From Sisyra terminalis (lineage: Eukaryota > Arthropoda > Insecta > Neuroptera > Sisyridae), in contig OY292277.1 in NCBI GenBank assembly GCA_958496175.1, forward strand, positions 5,146,001-5,210,000: a DNA stretch of 64,000 bases. Direction: 5' to 3'. How positions within the stretch are numbered: position 1 is the stretch's first letter; each line of letters starts with the position of its first letter. The notes below the pieces were generated by a model that saw nothing but the letters and a program-made list of their open reading frames with translations, made no database searches and was not told the origin of the DNA. A program made the translations under genes and the position numbers. This document shows positions 40,175 to 53,500 of the stretch, piece after piece.

Positions 40175-42852
40175 GTGGTTTGTTTGGGGAAAAATTTGCT
40201 TAGCACGTACAGATGGACTTATACTTTCGATTGGCACCCTTAAAAATTTTTTTTTTATTTGACGATTTTCGAGAAATATCAACGATGGTTAACCCATGGT
40301 TTTTTTTGACGAAAAATCTTTTTGTTTCGAAATCGAAAAATATTATTATATCATCGTTCTTGACATTGTTGCGAACCCGAAACTGCCTTTGGTTCGAAAA
40401 TCATCCCTTATATAACGAAGGTACATGCAATTGTTGAAGAAGCCACATTCGTCTCTCCCTCTTAGTGGGAAGTGTTCATCCCTTAAACTGCCTGTTCATC
40501 CCTTAAACGTGGTTTGTTTGGGGAAAAAATTTCTCAGCACGTACAGATGGACTTATACTTTCGATTGGCACCCTTAAAATTTTTTTTTTTTATTTGACGA
40601 TTTTCGAGAAAAATCAACGATGGTTAACCCATGGTTTTTTTTGACGAAAAATCTTTTTGTTTCGAAATCGAAAAATATTATTATATCATCGTTCTTGACA
40701 TTGTTGCGAACCCGAAACTGCCTTTGGTTCGAAAATCATCCCTTATATAACGAAGGTACATGCAATTGTTGAAGAAGCCACATTCGTCTCTCCCTCTTAG
40801 TGGGAAGTGTTCATCCCTTAAATTGCCTGTTCATCCCTTAAACGTGGTTTGTTTGGGGAAAAATTTGCACAGCACGTACAGATGGACTTATACTTTCGAT
40901 TGGCACCCTTAAAAATTTTTTTTTTTATTTGACGATTTTCGAGAAAAATCAACGATGGTTAACCCATGGTTTTTTTTGACGAAAAATCTTTTTGTTTCGA
41001 AATCAAAAAATATTATTATATCATCGTTCAATACATTGTTGCGAACCCGAAACTGCCTTTGGTTCGAAAATCATCCCTTATATAACGAAGGTACATGCAA
41101 TTGTTGAAGAAGCCACATTCGTCTCTCCCTCTTAGTGGGAAGTGTTCATCCCTTAAACTGCCTGTTCATCCCTTAAACGTGGTTTGTTTGGGGAAAAATT
41201 TGCTCAGCACGTACAGATGGACTTATACTTTCGATTGGCACCCTTAAAAATTTTTATTTTTATATGACGATTTAAGAGAAAAATCAACGATGGTTAACCC
41301 ATGGTTTTTTTTGACGAAAAATCTTTTTGTTTCGAAATCGAAAAATATTATTATATCATCGTTCTAGACAATGTTGCGAACCCGAAACTGCCTTTGGTTC
41401 GAAAATCATCCCTTATATAACGAAGGTACATGCAATTGTTGAAGAAGCCACATTCGTCTCTCCCTCTTAGTGGGAAGTGTTCATCCCTTAAACTGCCTGT
41501 TCATCCCTTAAACGTGGTTTGTTTGGGGAAAAATATGCTCAGCACGTACAGATGGACTTATACTTTCGATTGGCACCCTTAAAAATTTTTTTTTTTATTT
41601 GACGATTATCGAGAAATATCAACGATGGTTAACCCATGGTTTTTTTTGACGAAAAATCTTTTTGTTTCGAAATCGAAAAATATTATTATATCATCGTTCT
41701 TGACATTGTTGCGAACCCGAAACTGCCTTTGGTTCGAAAATCATCCCTTATATAACGAAGGTACATGCAATTGTTGAAGAAGCCACATTCGTCTCTCCCT
41801 CTTAGTGGGAAGTGTTCATCCCTTAAACTGTCTGTTCATCCCTTAAACGTGGTTTGTTTGGGGAAAAATTTGCTCAGCACGTACAGATGGACTTATACTT
41901 TCGATTGGCACCCTTAAAAATTTTTTTTTTTAATTGACGATTTTCGAGAAAAATCAACGATGGTTAACCCATGGTTTTTTTTGACGAAAAATCTTTTTGT
42001 TTCGAAATCAAAAAATAATATTATATCATCGTTCTAGACATTGTTGCGAACCCGAAACTGCCTTTGGTTCGAAAATCATCCCTTATATACCGAAGGTACA
42101 TGCAATTGTTGAAGAAGCCACATTCGTCTCTCCCTCTTAGTGGGAACTGTTCATCCCTTAAACTGCCTGTTCATCCCTTAAACGTGGTTTGTTTGGGGAA
42201 AAATTTGCTTAGCACGTACAGATGGACTTATACTTTCGATTGGCACCCTTAAAAATTTTTTTTTTTTTTGACGATTTTCGAGAAATATCAACGATGGTTA
42301 ACCCATGGTTTTTTTTGACGAAAAATCTTTTTGTTTCGAAATCGAAAAATATTATTATATCATCGTTCTTGACATTGTTGCGAACCCGAAACTGCCTTTG
42401 GTTCGAAAATCATCCCTTATATAACGAAGGTACATGCAATTGTTGAAGAAGCCACATTCGTCTCTCCCTCTTAGTGGGAAGTGTTCATCCCTTAAACTGC
42501 CTGTTCATCCCTTAAACGTGGTTTGTTTGGGGAAAAAATTTCTCAGCACGTACAGATGGACTTATACTTTCGATTGGCACCCTTAAAATTTTTTTTTTTT
42601 ATTTGACGATTTTCGAGAAAAATCAACGATGGTTAACCCATGGTTTTTTTTGACGAAAAATCTTTTTGTTTCGAAATCAAAAAATATTATTATATCATCG
42701 TTCAATACATTGTTGCGAACCCGAAACTGCCTTTGGTTCGAAAATCATCCCTTATATAACGAAGGTACATGCAATTGTTGAAGAAGCCACATTCGTCTCT
42801 CCCTCTTAGTGGGAAGTGTTCATCCCTTAAACTGCCTGTTCATCCCTTAAAC
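40175..42852 (+). repeat. 6-mer HOR, 2009 bp
   Basis: Copy 1 has starts 40175, 40509, 40844, 41179, 41514 and 41849. Copy 2 begins at 42184. The rare 'ttatataccgaagg' just before each copy (near 40075 and 42084) is 2009 bp apart. Unit 42518 is a chimera: its first part, including an A4-T12 tract, matches 40509, and its second part ('gttcaatacattg') matches 40844. The exchange therefore lies at offsets of about 84-158, and the copy then continues with a 41514-like unit at 42853. Confidence 0.9.
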
Positions 42853-44862
42853 GTGGTTTGTTTGGGGAAAAATTTGCTCAGCACGTACAGATGGACTTAT
42901 ACTTTCGATTGGCACCCTTAAAAATTTTTTTTTTTATTTGACGATTATCGAGAAATATCAACGATGGTTAACCCATGGTTTTTTTTGACGAAAAATCTTT
43001 TTGTTTCGAAATCGAAAAATATTATTATATCATCGTTCTTGACATTGTTGCGAACCCGAAACTGCCTTTGGTTCGAAAATCATCCCTTATATAACGAAGG
43101 TACATGCAATTGTTGAAGAAGCCACATTCGTCTCTCCCTCTTAGTGGGAAGTGTTCATCCCTTAAACTGCCTGTTCATCCCTTAAACGTGGTTTGTTTGG
43201 GGAAAAATTTGCTCAGCACGTACAGATGGACTTATACTTTCGATTGGCACCCTTAAAATTTTTTTTTTTTAATTGACGATTTTCGAGAAAAATCAACGAT
43301 GGTTAACCCATGGTTTTTTTTGACGAAAAATCTTTTTGTTTCGAAATCGAAAAATATTATTATATCATCGTTCTAGACAATGTTGCGAACCCGAAACTGC
43401 CTTTGGTTCGAAAATCATCCCTTATATAACGAAGGTACATGCAATTGTTGAAGAAGCCACATTCGTCTCTCCCTCTTAGTGGGAAGTGTTCATCCCTTAA
43501 TCTGCCTGTTCATCCCTTAAACGTGGTTTGTTTGGGGAAAAATTTGCTCAGCACGAACAGATGGACTTATACTTTCGATTGGCACCCTTAAAAATTTTTT
43601 TTTTTAATTGACGATTTTCGAGTAAAATCATCGATGGTTAACCCATGGTTTTTTTTGACGAAAAATCTTTTTGTTTCGAAATCAAAAAATATTATTATAT
43701 CATCGTTCTAGACATTGTTGCGAACCCGAAACTGCCTTTGGTTCGAAAATCATCCCTTATATAACGAAGGTACATGCAATTGTTGAAGAAGCCACATTCG
43801 TCTCTCCCTCTTAGTGGGAAGTGTTCATCCCTTAAACTGCCTGTTCATCCCTTAAACGTGGTTTGTTTGGGGAAAAATTTGCTCAGCACGTACAGATGGA
43901 CTTATACTTTCGATTGGCACCCTTAAAAATTTTTTTTTTTATTTGACGATTTTCGAGAAAAATCAACGATGGTTAACCCATGGTTTTTTTTGACGAAAAA
44001 TCTTTTTGTTTCGAAATCGAAAAATATTATTATATCATCGTTCTAGACAATGTTGCGAACCCGAAACTGCCTTTGGTTCGAAAATCATCCCTTATATAAC
44101 GAAGGTACATGCAATTGTTGAAGAAGCCACATTCGTCTCTCCCTCTTAGTGGGAAGTGTTCATCCCTTAATCTGCCTGTTCATCCCTTAAACGTGGTTTG
44201 TTTGGGGAAAAATTTGCTCAGCACGTACAGATGGACGTACACTTTCGATTGGCACCCTTAAAAATTTTTTTTTTTATTTGACGATTTTCGAGAAAAATCA
44301 ACGATGGTTAACCCATGGTTTTTTTTGACGAAAAATCTTTTTGTTTCGAAATCGAAAAATATTATTATATCATCGTTCTAGACAATGTTGCGAACCCGAA
44401 ACTGCCTTTGGTTCGAAAATCATCCCTTATATAACGAAGGTACATGCAATTGTTGAAGAAGCCACATTCGTCTCTCCCTCTTAGTGGGAGGTGTTCATCC
44501 CTTAATCTGCCTGTTCATCCCTTAAACGTGGTTTGTTTGGGGAAAAATTTGCTCAGCACGTACAGATGGACTTATACTTTCGATTGGCACCCTTAAAAAT
44601 TTTTTTTTTTATTTGACGATTTTCGAGAAATATCAACGATGGTTAACCCATGGTTTTTTTTGACGAAAAATCTTTTTGTTTCGAAATCGAAAAATATTAT
44701 TATATCATCGTTCTTGACATTGTTGCGAACCCGAAACTGCCTTTGGTTCGAAAATCATCCCTTATATAACGAAGGTACATGCAATTGTTGAAGAAGCCAC
44801 ATTCGTCTCTCCCTCTTAGTGGGAAGTGTTCATCCCTTAAACTGCCTGTTCATCCCTTAAAC
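42853..44862 (+). repeat. Mixed d-subtype monomers
   Basis: Six units start at 42853, 43188, 43523, 43858, 44193 and 44528. Most are d with 'gacaatgttg' and 'cttaatctgcc'. 43523 carries 'cacgaacag' and 'gagtaaaatcatcg'; 44193 has a private 'gacgtacactttcg' and ends with 'gggaggtgttc', the mark otherwise seen near 15020 and 19040. 44528 follows it as 15060 follows 14724. I see no internal HOR. Confidence 0.82.
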
Positions 44863-46202
44863 GTGGTTTGTTTGGGAAAAAAATTTCCCAGCTCGTACAG
44901 TATGGACTTATACTTTTGATTGGCACCCTTAAATTTTTTTTTTTTTATTTGACGATTTTCGAGAAAAATCAACGACGGTTAACCCATGGTTTTTTTTGAC
45001 GAAAAATCTTTTTGTTTCGAAATCGAAAAATATTATTATATCATCGTTCTTGACATTGTTGCGAACCAGAAACTGCCTTTGGTTCGAAAATCATCCCTTA
45101 TATAACGAAGGTACATGCAATTGTTGAAGAAGCCACATTCGTCTCTCCCTCTTAGTGGGAAGTGTTCATCCCTTAAACAGCCTGTTCATCCCTTAAACGT
45201 GGTTTGTTTGGGGAAAAAATTTCTCAGCACGTACAGTATGGACTTATACTTTCGATTGGCACCCTTAAAAATTTTTTTTTTTATTTGACGATTTTCGAGA
45301 AAAATCAACGATGGTTAACCCATGGTTTTTTTGACGAAAAATCTTTTTGTTTCGAAATCGAAAAATATTATTATATCATCGTTCTTGACATTGTTGCGAA
45401 CCCGAAACTGCCTTTGGTTCGAAAATCATCCCTTATATAACGAAGGTACATGAAATTGTTGAAGAAGCCACATTCGTCTCTCCCTCTTAGTGGGAAGTGT
45501 TCATCCCTTAAACTGCCTGTTCATCCCTTAAACGTGGTTTGTTTGGGGAAAAATTTGCACAGCACGTACAGATGGACTTATACTTTCGATTGGCACCCTT
45601 AAAAATTTTTTTTTTAATTGACGATTTTCGAGAAAAATCAACGATGGTTAACCCATGGTTTTTTTTGACGAAAAATTTTTTTGTTTCGAAATCAAAAAAT
45701 ATTATTATATCATCGTTCTAGACATTGTTGCGAACCCGAAACTGCCTTTGGTTCGAAAATCATCCCTTATATAACGAAGGTACATGCAATTGTTGAAGAA
45801 GCCACATTCGTCTCTCCCTCTTAGTGGGAAGTGTTCATCCCTTAAACTGCCTGTTCATCCCTTAAACGTGGTTTGTTTGGGGAAAAATTTGCTTAGCACG
45901 TACAGATGGACTTATACTTTCGATTGGCACCCTTAAAAATTTTTTTTTTTATTTGACGATTTTCGAGAAAAATCAACGATGGTTAACCCATGGTTTTTTT
46001 TGACGAAAAATCTTTTTGTTTCGAAATCAAAAAATATTATTATATCATCGTTCTAGACATTGTTGCGAACCCGAAACTGCCTTTGGTTCGAAAATCATCC
46101 CTTATATAACGAAGGTACATGCAATTGTTGAAGAAGCCACATTCGTCTCTCCCTCTTAGTGGGAACTGTTCATCCCTTAAACTGCCTGTTCATCCCTTAA
46201 AC
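44863..46202 (+). repeat. Superblock copy 2, left part
   Basis: Order: 44863 (f, 'agctcgtacagtatgg', rare 'caacgacgg' and 'aaacagcctg'), 45199 (f, 'gtatgg', T7 run in place of T8), 45534 (e, 'aattgacg') and 45868 (h). This is the same order as 23098-24438, with the rare cgacgg and acagcc marks again in one monomer. Units 44863 and 45199 also carry private changes ('gggaaaaaaatttcccagc', 'gaaccagaaac', 'tacatgaaattg'). Confidence 0.86.
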
Positions 46203-47877
46203 GTGGTTTGTTTGGGGAAAAAATTTCTCAGCACGTACAGATGGACTTATACTTTCGATTGGCACCCTTAAAATTTTTTTTTTTTATTTGACGATTTTCG
46301 AGAAAAATCAACGATGGTTAACCCATGGTTTTTTTTGACGAAAAATCTTTTTGTTTCGAAATCAAAAAATATTATTATGTCATCGTTCTAGACATTGTTG
46401 CGAACCCGAAACTGCCTTTGGTTCGAAAATCATCCCTTATATAACGAAGGTACATGCAATTGTTGAAGAAGCCACATTCCTCTCTCCCTCTTAGTGGGAA
46501 GTGTTCATCTCTTAAACTGCCTGTTCATACCTTAAACGTGGTTTGTTTGGGGAAATATTTGCACAGCACGTACAGATGGACTTATACTTTCGATTGGCAC
46601 CCTTAAAAAATTTTTTTTTTATTTGACGATTTTCGAGGAAAATCAACGATGGTTAACCCATGGTTTTTTTTGACGAAAAATCTTTTTGTTTCGAAATCGA
46701 AAAATATTATTATATCATCGTTCTAGACATTGTTGCGAACCCGAAACTGCCTTTGGTTCGAAAATCATCCCTTATATAACGAAGGTACATGCAATTGTTG
46801 AAGAAGCCACATTCGTCTCTCCCTCTTAGTGGGAAGTGTTCATCTCTTAAACTGCCTGTTCATCCCTTAAACGTGGTTTGTTTGGGGAAATATTTGCACA
46901 GCACGTACAGATGGACTTATACTTTCGATTGGCACCCTTAAAAAATTTTTTTTTTATTTGACGATTTTCGAGGAAAATCAACGATGGTTAACCCATGGTT
47001 TTTTTTGACGGTAAATCTTTTTGTTTCGAAATCAAAAAATATTATTATATCATCGTTCTTGACATTGTTGCGAACCCGAAACTGCCTTTGGTTCGAAAAT
47101 CATCCCTTATATAACGAAGGTACATGCAATTGTTGAAGAAGCCACATTCGTCTCTCCCTCTTAGTGGGAACTGTTCATCCCTTAAACTGCCTGTTCATCC
47201 CATAAACGTGGTTTGTTTGGGGAAAAAATTTCTCAGCACGTACAGATGGACTTATACTTTCGATTGGCACCCTTAAAATTTTTTTTTTTTATTTGACGAT
47301 TTTCGAGAAAAATCAACGATGGTTAACCCATGGTTTTTTTTGACGGTAAATCTTTTTGTTTCGAAATCAAAAAATATTATTATATCATCGTTCTTGACAT
47401 TGTTGCGAACCCGAAACTGCCTTTGGTTCGAAAATCATCCCTTATATAACGAAGGTACATGCAATTGTTGAAGAAGCCACATTCGTCTCTCCCTTTTAGT
47501 GGGAAGTGTTCATCCCTTAAACTGCCTGTTCATCCCTTAAACGAGGTTTGTTTGGGGAAAAATTTGCACAGCACGTACAGATGGACTTATACTTTCGATT
47601 GCCACCCTTAAAAAAACTTTTTTTTATTTGACGATTTTCGAGAAAAATCAACGATGGTTAACCCATGTTTTTTTTTGACGAAAAATCTTTTTGTTTCGAA
47701 ATCGAAAAATATTATTATATCATCGTTCTTGACTTTGTTGCGAACCCGAAACTGCCTTTGGTTCGAAAATCATCCCTTATATAACGAAGGTACATGCAAT
47801 TGTTGAAGAAGCCACATTCGTCTCTCCCTCTTAGTGGGAAGTGTTCATCCCTTAAACTGCCTGTTCATCCCTTAAAC
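46203..47877 (+). repeat. Superblock copy 2, right part (f/c units)
   Basis: Units: 46203 (f, 'attatgtcatcg'), 46538 (c), 46873 (c with 'gacggtaaatc'), 47208 (f, preceded by 'cataaacgtgg', also 'gacggtaaatc', ending 'cccttttagtggg') and 47543 ('acgaggtttg', 'gccacccttaaaaaaac'). The succession of an attatgtc f unit, c unit, cataaac f unit and aaaaaaac unit parallels 25109-27117 in shorter form. The private 'gacggtaaatc' in adjacent units of different subtype (46873 and 47208) points to local gene conversion of a short tract. Confidence 0.86.
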
Positions 47878-49889
47878 GTGGTTTGTTTGGGGAAAAATTT
47901 GCTCAGCACGTACAGATGGACTTATACTTTCGACTGGCACCCTTAAAAATTTTTATTTTTATATGACGATTTAAGAGAAAAATCAACGATGGTTAACCCA
48001 TGGTTTTTTTTGACGAAAAATCTTTTTGTTTCGAAATCGAAAAATATTATTATATCATCGTTCTAGACATTGTTGCGAACCCGAAACTGCCTTTGGTTCG
48101 AAAATCATCCCTTATATAACGAAGGTACATGCAATTGTTGAAGAAGCCACATTCGTCTCTCCCTCTTAGTGGGAAGTGTTCATCCCTTAAACTGCCTGTT
48201 CATCCCATAAACGTGGTTTGTTTGGGGAAAAATTTGCTCAGCACGTACAGATGGACTTATACTTTCGATTGGCACTCTTAAACATTTTTTTTTTTATTTG
48301 ACGATTATCGAGAAATATCAACGATGGTTAACCCATGGTTTTTTTTGACGAAAAATCTTTTTGTTTCGAAATCGAAAAATATTATTATATCATCGTTCTT
48401 GACATTGTTGCGAACCCGAAACTGCCTTTGGTTCGAAAATCATCCCTTATATAACGAAGGTACATGCAATTGTTGAAGAAGCCACATTCGTCTCTCCCTC
48501 TTAGTGGGAAGTGTTCATCACTTAAACTGCCTGTTCATCCCTTAAACGTGGTTTGTTTGGGGAAAAAATTTCTCAGCATGTACAGTATGGACTTATACTT
48601 TCGATTGGCACCCTTAAAAATTTTTTTTTTTATTTGACGATTTTCGAGAAAAATCAACGATGGTTAACCCATGGTTTTTTTTGACGAAAAATCTTTTTGT
48701 TTCGAAATCAAAAAATATTATTATATCATCGTTCTAGACATTGTTGCGAACCCGAAACTGCCTTTGGTTCGAAAATCATCCCTTATATAACGAAGGTACA
48801 TGCAATTGTTGAAGAAGCCACATTCGTCTCTCCCTCTTAGTGGGAAGTGTTCATCCCTTAAACTGCCTGTTCATCCCTTAAACGAGGTTTGTTTGGGGAA
48901 AAATTTGCACAGCACGTACAGATGGACTTATACTTTCGATTGCCACCCTTAAAAAAACTTTTTTTTATTTGACGATTTTCGAGAAAAATCAACGATGGTT
49001 AACCCATGGTTTTTTTTGACGAAAAATCTTTTTGTTTCGAAATCGAAAAATATTATTATATCATCGTTCTTGACTTTGTTGCGAACCCGAAACTGCCTTT
49101 GGTTCGAAAATCATCCCTTATATAACGAAGGTACATGCAATTGTTGAAGAAGCCACATTCGTCTCTCCCTCTTAGTGGGAAGTGTTCATCCCTTAAACTG
49201 CCTGTTCATCCCATAAACGTGGTTTGTTTGGGGAAAAATTTGCTCAGCACGTACAGATGGACTTATACTTTCGATTGGCACTCTTAAAAATTTTTTTTTT
49301 TATTTGACGATTATCGAGAAATATCAACGATGGTTAACCCATGGTTTTTTTTGACGAAAAATCTTTTTGTTTCGAAATCGAAAAATATTATTATATCATC
49401 GTTCTTGACATTGTTGCGAACCCGAAACTGCCTTTGGTTCGAAAATCATCCCTTATATAACGAAGGTACATGCAATTGTTGAAGAAGCCACATTCGTCTC
49501 TCCCTCTTAGTGGGAAGTGTTCATCACTTAAACTGCCTGTTCATCCCTTAAACGTGGTTTGTTTGGGGAAAAAATTTCTCAGCATGTACAGTATGGACTT
49601 ATACTTTCGATTGGCACCCTTAAAAATTTTTTTTTTTATTTGACGATTTTCGAGAAAAATCAACGATGGTTAACCCATGGTTTTTTTTGACGAAAAATCT
49701 TTTTGTTTTGAAATCAAAAAATATTATTATATCATCGTTCTAGACATTGTTGCGAACCCGAAACTGCCTTTGGTTCGAAAATCATCCCTTATATAACGAA
49801 GGTACATGCAATTGTTGAAGAAGCCACATTCGTCTCTCCCTCTTAGTGGGAAGTGTTCATCCCTTAAACTGCCTGTTCATCCCTTAAAC
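47878..49889 (+). repeat. 3-mer HOR, 1006 bp
   Basis: 48213 ('gcactcttaaa', 'acgattatcgag'), 48548 ('cagcatgtacagtatgg') and 48884 ('acgaggtttg', 'ttgactttgttg') are followed by 49219 and 49554, copies of the first two at a 1006-bp shift. 48884 is itself a copy of 47543 (1341-bp shift), so the block arose by duplication of 47543-48883 with loss of the unit equivalent to 47878. 47878 is the last 'tatatgacgatttaag' unit in the window. Confidence 0.9.
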
Positions 49890-50559
49890 GTGGTTTGTTT
49901 GGGGAAAAATTTGCTCAGCACGTACAGATGGACTTATACTTTCGATTGGCACCCTTAAAAATTTTTTTTTTTAATTGACGATTTTCGAGAAAAATCATCG
50001 ATGGTTAACCCATGGTTTTTTTTGACGAAAAATCTTTTTGTTTCGAAATCAAAAAATATTATTATATCATCGTTCTAGACATTGTTGCGAACCCGAAACT
50101 GCCTTTGGTTCGAAAATCATCCCTTATATAACGAAGGTACATGCAATTGTTGAAGAAGCCACATTCGTCTCTCCCTCTTAGTGGGAAGTGTTCATCCCTT
50201 AAACTGCCTGTTCATCCCTTAAACGTGGTTTGTTTGGGGAAAAATTTGCTCAGCACGTACAGATGGACTTATACTTTCGATTGGCACCCTTAAAAATTTT
50301 TTTTTTTAATTGACGATTTTCGAGAAAAATCATCGATGGTTAACCCATGGTTTTTTTTGACGAAAAATCTTTTTGTTTCGAAATCAAAAAATATTATTAT
50401 ATCATCGTTCTAGACATTGTTGCGAACCCGAAACTGCCTTTGGTTCGAAAATCATCCCTTATATAACGAAGGTACATGCAATTGTTGAAGAAGCCACATT
50501 CGTCTCTCCCTCTTAGTGGGAAGTGTTCATCCCTTAAACTGCCTGTTCATCCCTTAAAC
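49890..50559 (+). repeat. Two near-identical single monomers in tandem
   Basis: 49890 and 50225 (335 bp each) are both d with 'aattgacg', 'aatcatcgatgg' and 'ctagacattg', and look identical by eye: a one-monomer duplication, the smallest homogenisation step seen here. Confidence 0.85.
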
Positions 50560-53500
50560 GTGGTTTGTTTGGGGAAAAAATTTCTCAGCACGTTCAGATG
50601 GACTTATACTTTCGATTGGCACCCTTAAAAATTTTTTTTTTTATTTGACGATTTTCGAGAAATATCAACGATGGTTAACCCATGGTTTTTTTTGACGAAA
50701 AATCTTTTTGTTTTGAAATCGAAAAATATTATTATATCATCGTTCTTGACATTGTTGCGAACCCGAAACTGCCTTTGGTTCGAAAATCATCCCTTATATA
50801 ACGAAGGTACATGCAATTGTTGAAGAAGCCACATTCGTCTCTCCCTCTTAAATGGAAGTGTTCATCCCTTAAACTGCCTGTTCATCCCTTAAACGTGGTT
50901 TGTTTGAGGAAAAAATTTCTCAGCACGTACAGTATGGACTTATACTTTCGATTGGCACCCTTAAAAATTTTTTTTTTTATTTGACGATTTTCGAGAAAAA
51001 TCAACGATGGTTAACCCATGGTTTTTTTTGACGAAAAATCTTTTTGTTTCGAAATCGAAAAATATTATTATATCATCGTTCTAGACAATGTTACGAACCC
51101 GAAACCGCCTTTGGTTCGAAAATCATCCCTTATATAACGAAGGTACATGCAATTGTTGAAGAAGCCACATTCGTCTCTCCCTCTTAGTGGGAAGTGTTCA
51201 TCCCTTAATCTGCCTGTTCATCCCTTAAACGTGGTTTGTTTGGGGAAAAATTTGCTCAGCACGTACAGATGGACTTATACTTTCGATTGGCACCCTTAAA
51301 AATTTTTTTTTTTAATTGACGATTTTCGAGAAAAATCAACGATGGTTAACCCATGGTTTTTTTTGACGAAAAATCTTTTTGTTTCGAAATCGAAAAATAT
51401 TATTATATCATCGTTCTAGACAATGTTGCGAACCCGAAACTGCCTTTGGTTCGAAAATCATCCCTTATATAACGAAGGTACATGCAATTGTTGAAGAAGC
51501 CACATTCGTCTCTCCCTCTTAGTGGGAAGTGTTCATCCCTTAATCTGCCTGTTCATCCCTTAAACGTGGTTTGTTTGGGGAAAAATTTGCTCAGCACGAA
51601 CAGATGGACTTATACTTTCGATTGGCACCCTTAAAAATTTTTTTTTTTAATTGACGATTTTCGAGAAAAATCATCGATGGTTAACCCATGGTTTTTTTTG
51701 ACGAGAATCTTTTTGTTTCGAAATCAAAAAATATTATTATATCATCGTTCTAGACATTGTTGCGAACCCGAAACTGCCTTTGGTTCGAAAATCATCCCTT
51801 ATATAACGAAGGTACATGCAATTGTTGAAGAAGCCACATTCGTCTCTCCCTCTTAGTGGGAAGTGTTCATCCCTTAAACTGCCTGTTCATCCCTTAAACG
51901 TGGTTTGTTTGGGGAAAAATTTGCTCAGCACGTACAGATGGACTTATACTTTCGATTGGCACCCTTAAAAATTTTTTTTTTTAATTGACGATTTTCGAGA
52001 AAAATCATCGATGGTTAACCCATGGTTTTTTTTGACGAAAAATCTTTTTGTTTCGAAATCAAAAAATATTATTATATCATCGTTCTAGACATTGATGCGA
52101 ACCCGAAACTGCCTTTGGTTCGAAAATCATCCCTTATATAACGAAGGTACATGCAATTGTTGAAGAAGCCACATTCGTCTCTCCCTCTTAGTGGGAAGTG
52201 TTCATCCCTTAAACTGCCTGTTCATCCCTTAAACGTGGTTTGTTTGGGGAAAAATTTGCTCAGCACGTACAGATGGACTTATACTTTCGATTGGCACCCT
52301 TAAAAATTTTTTTTTAATTGACGATTTTCGAGAAAAATCAACGATGGTTAACCCATGGTTTTTTTTTGACGAAAAATCTTTTTGTTTCGAAATCGAAAAA
52401 TATTATTATATCATCGTTCTTGACATTGTTGCGAACCCGAAACTGCCTTTGGTTCGAAAATCATCCCTTATATAACGAAGGTACATGCAATTGTTGAAGA
52501 AGCCACATTCGTCTCTCCCTCTTAGTGGGAAGTGTTCATCCCTTAAACTGCCTGTTCATCCCTTAAACGTGGTTTGTTTGGGGAAAAAATTTCTCAGCAC
52601 GTACAGTATGGACTTATACTTTCGATTGGCACCCTTAAAAATTTTTTTTTTTATTTGACGATTTTCGAGAAAAATCAACGATGGTTAACCCATGGTTTTT
52701 TTTGACGAAAAATCTTTTTGTTTCGAAATCGAAAAATATTATTATATCATCGTTCTAGACAATGATACGAACCCGAAACTGCCTTTGGTTCGAAAATCAT
52801 CCCTTATATAACGAAGGTACATGCAATTGTTGAAGAAGCCACATTCGTCTCTCCCTCTTAGTGGGAAGTGTTCATCCCTTAATCTGCCTGTTCATCCCTT
52901 AAACGTGGTTTGTTTGGGGAAAAATTTGCTCAGCACGTACAGATGGACTTATACTTTCGATTGGCACCCTTAAAAATTTTTTTTTTTAATTGACGATTTT
53001 CGAGAAAAATCAACGATGGTTAACCCATGGTTTTTTTTGACGAAAAATCTTTTTGTTTCGAAATCGAAAAATATTATTATATCATCGTTCTAGACAATGT
53101 TGCGAACCCGAAACTGCCTTTGGTTCGAAAATCATCCCTTATATAACGAAGGTACATGCAATTGTTGAAGAAGCCACATTCGTCTCTCCCTCTTAGTGGG
53201 AAGTGTTCATCCCTTAAACTGCCTGTTCATCCCTTAAACGTGGTTTGTTTGGGGAAAAAATTTCTCAGCACGTTCAGATGGACTTATACTTTCGATTGGC
53301 ACCCTTAAAAATTTTTTTTTTATTTGACGATTTTCGAGAAATATCAACGATGGTTAACCCATGGTTTTTTTTGACGAAAAATCTTTATGTTTCGAAATCG
53401 AAAAATATTATTATATCATCGTTCTTGACATTGTTGCGAACCCGAAACTGCCTTTGGTTCGAAAATCATCCCTTATATAACGAAGGTACATGCAATTGTT

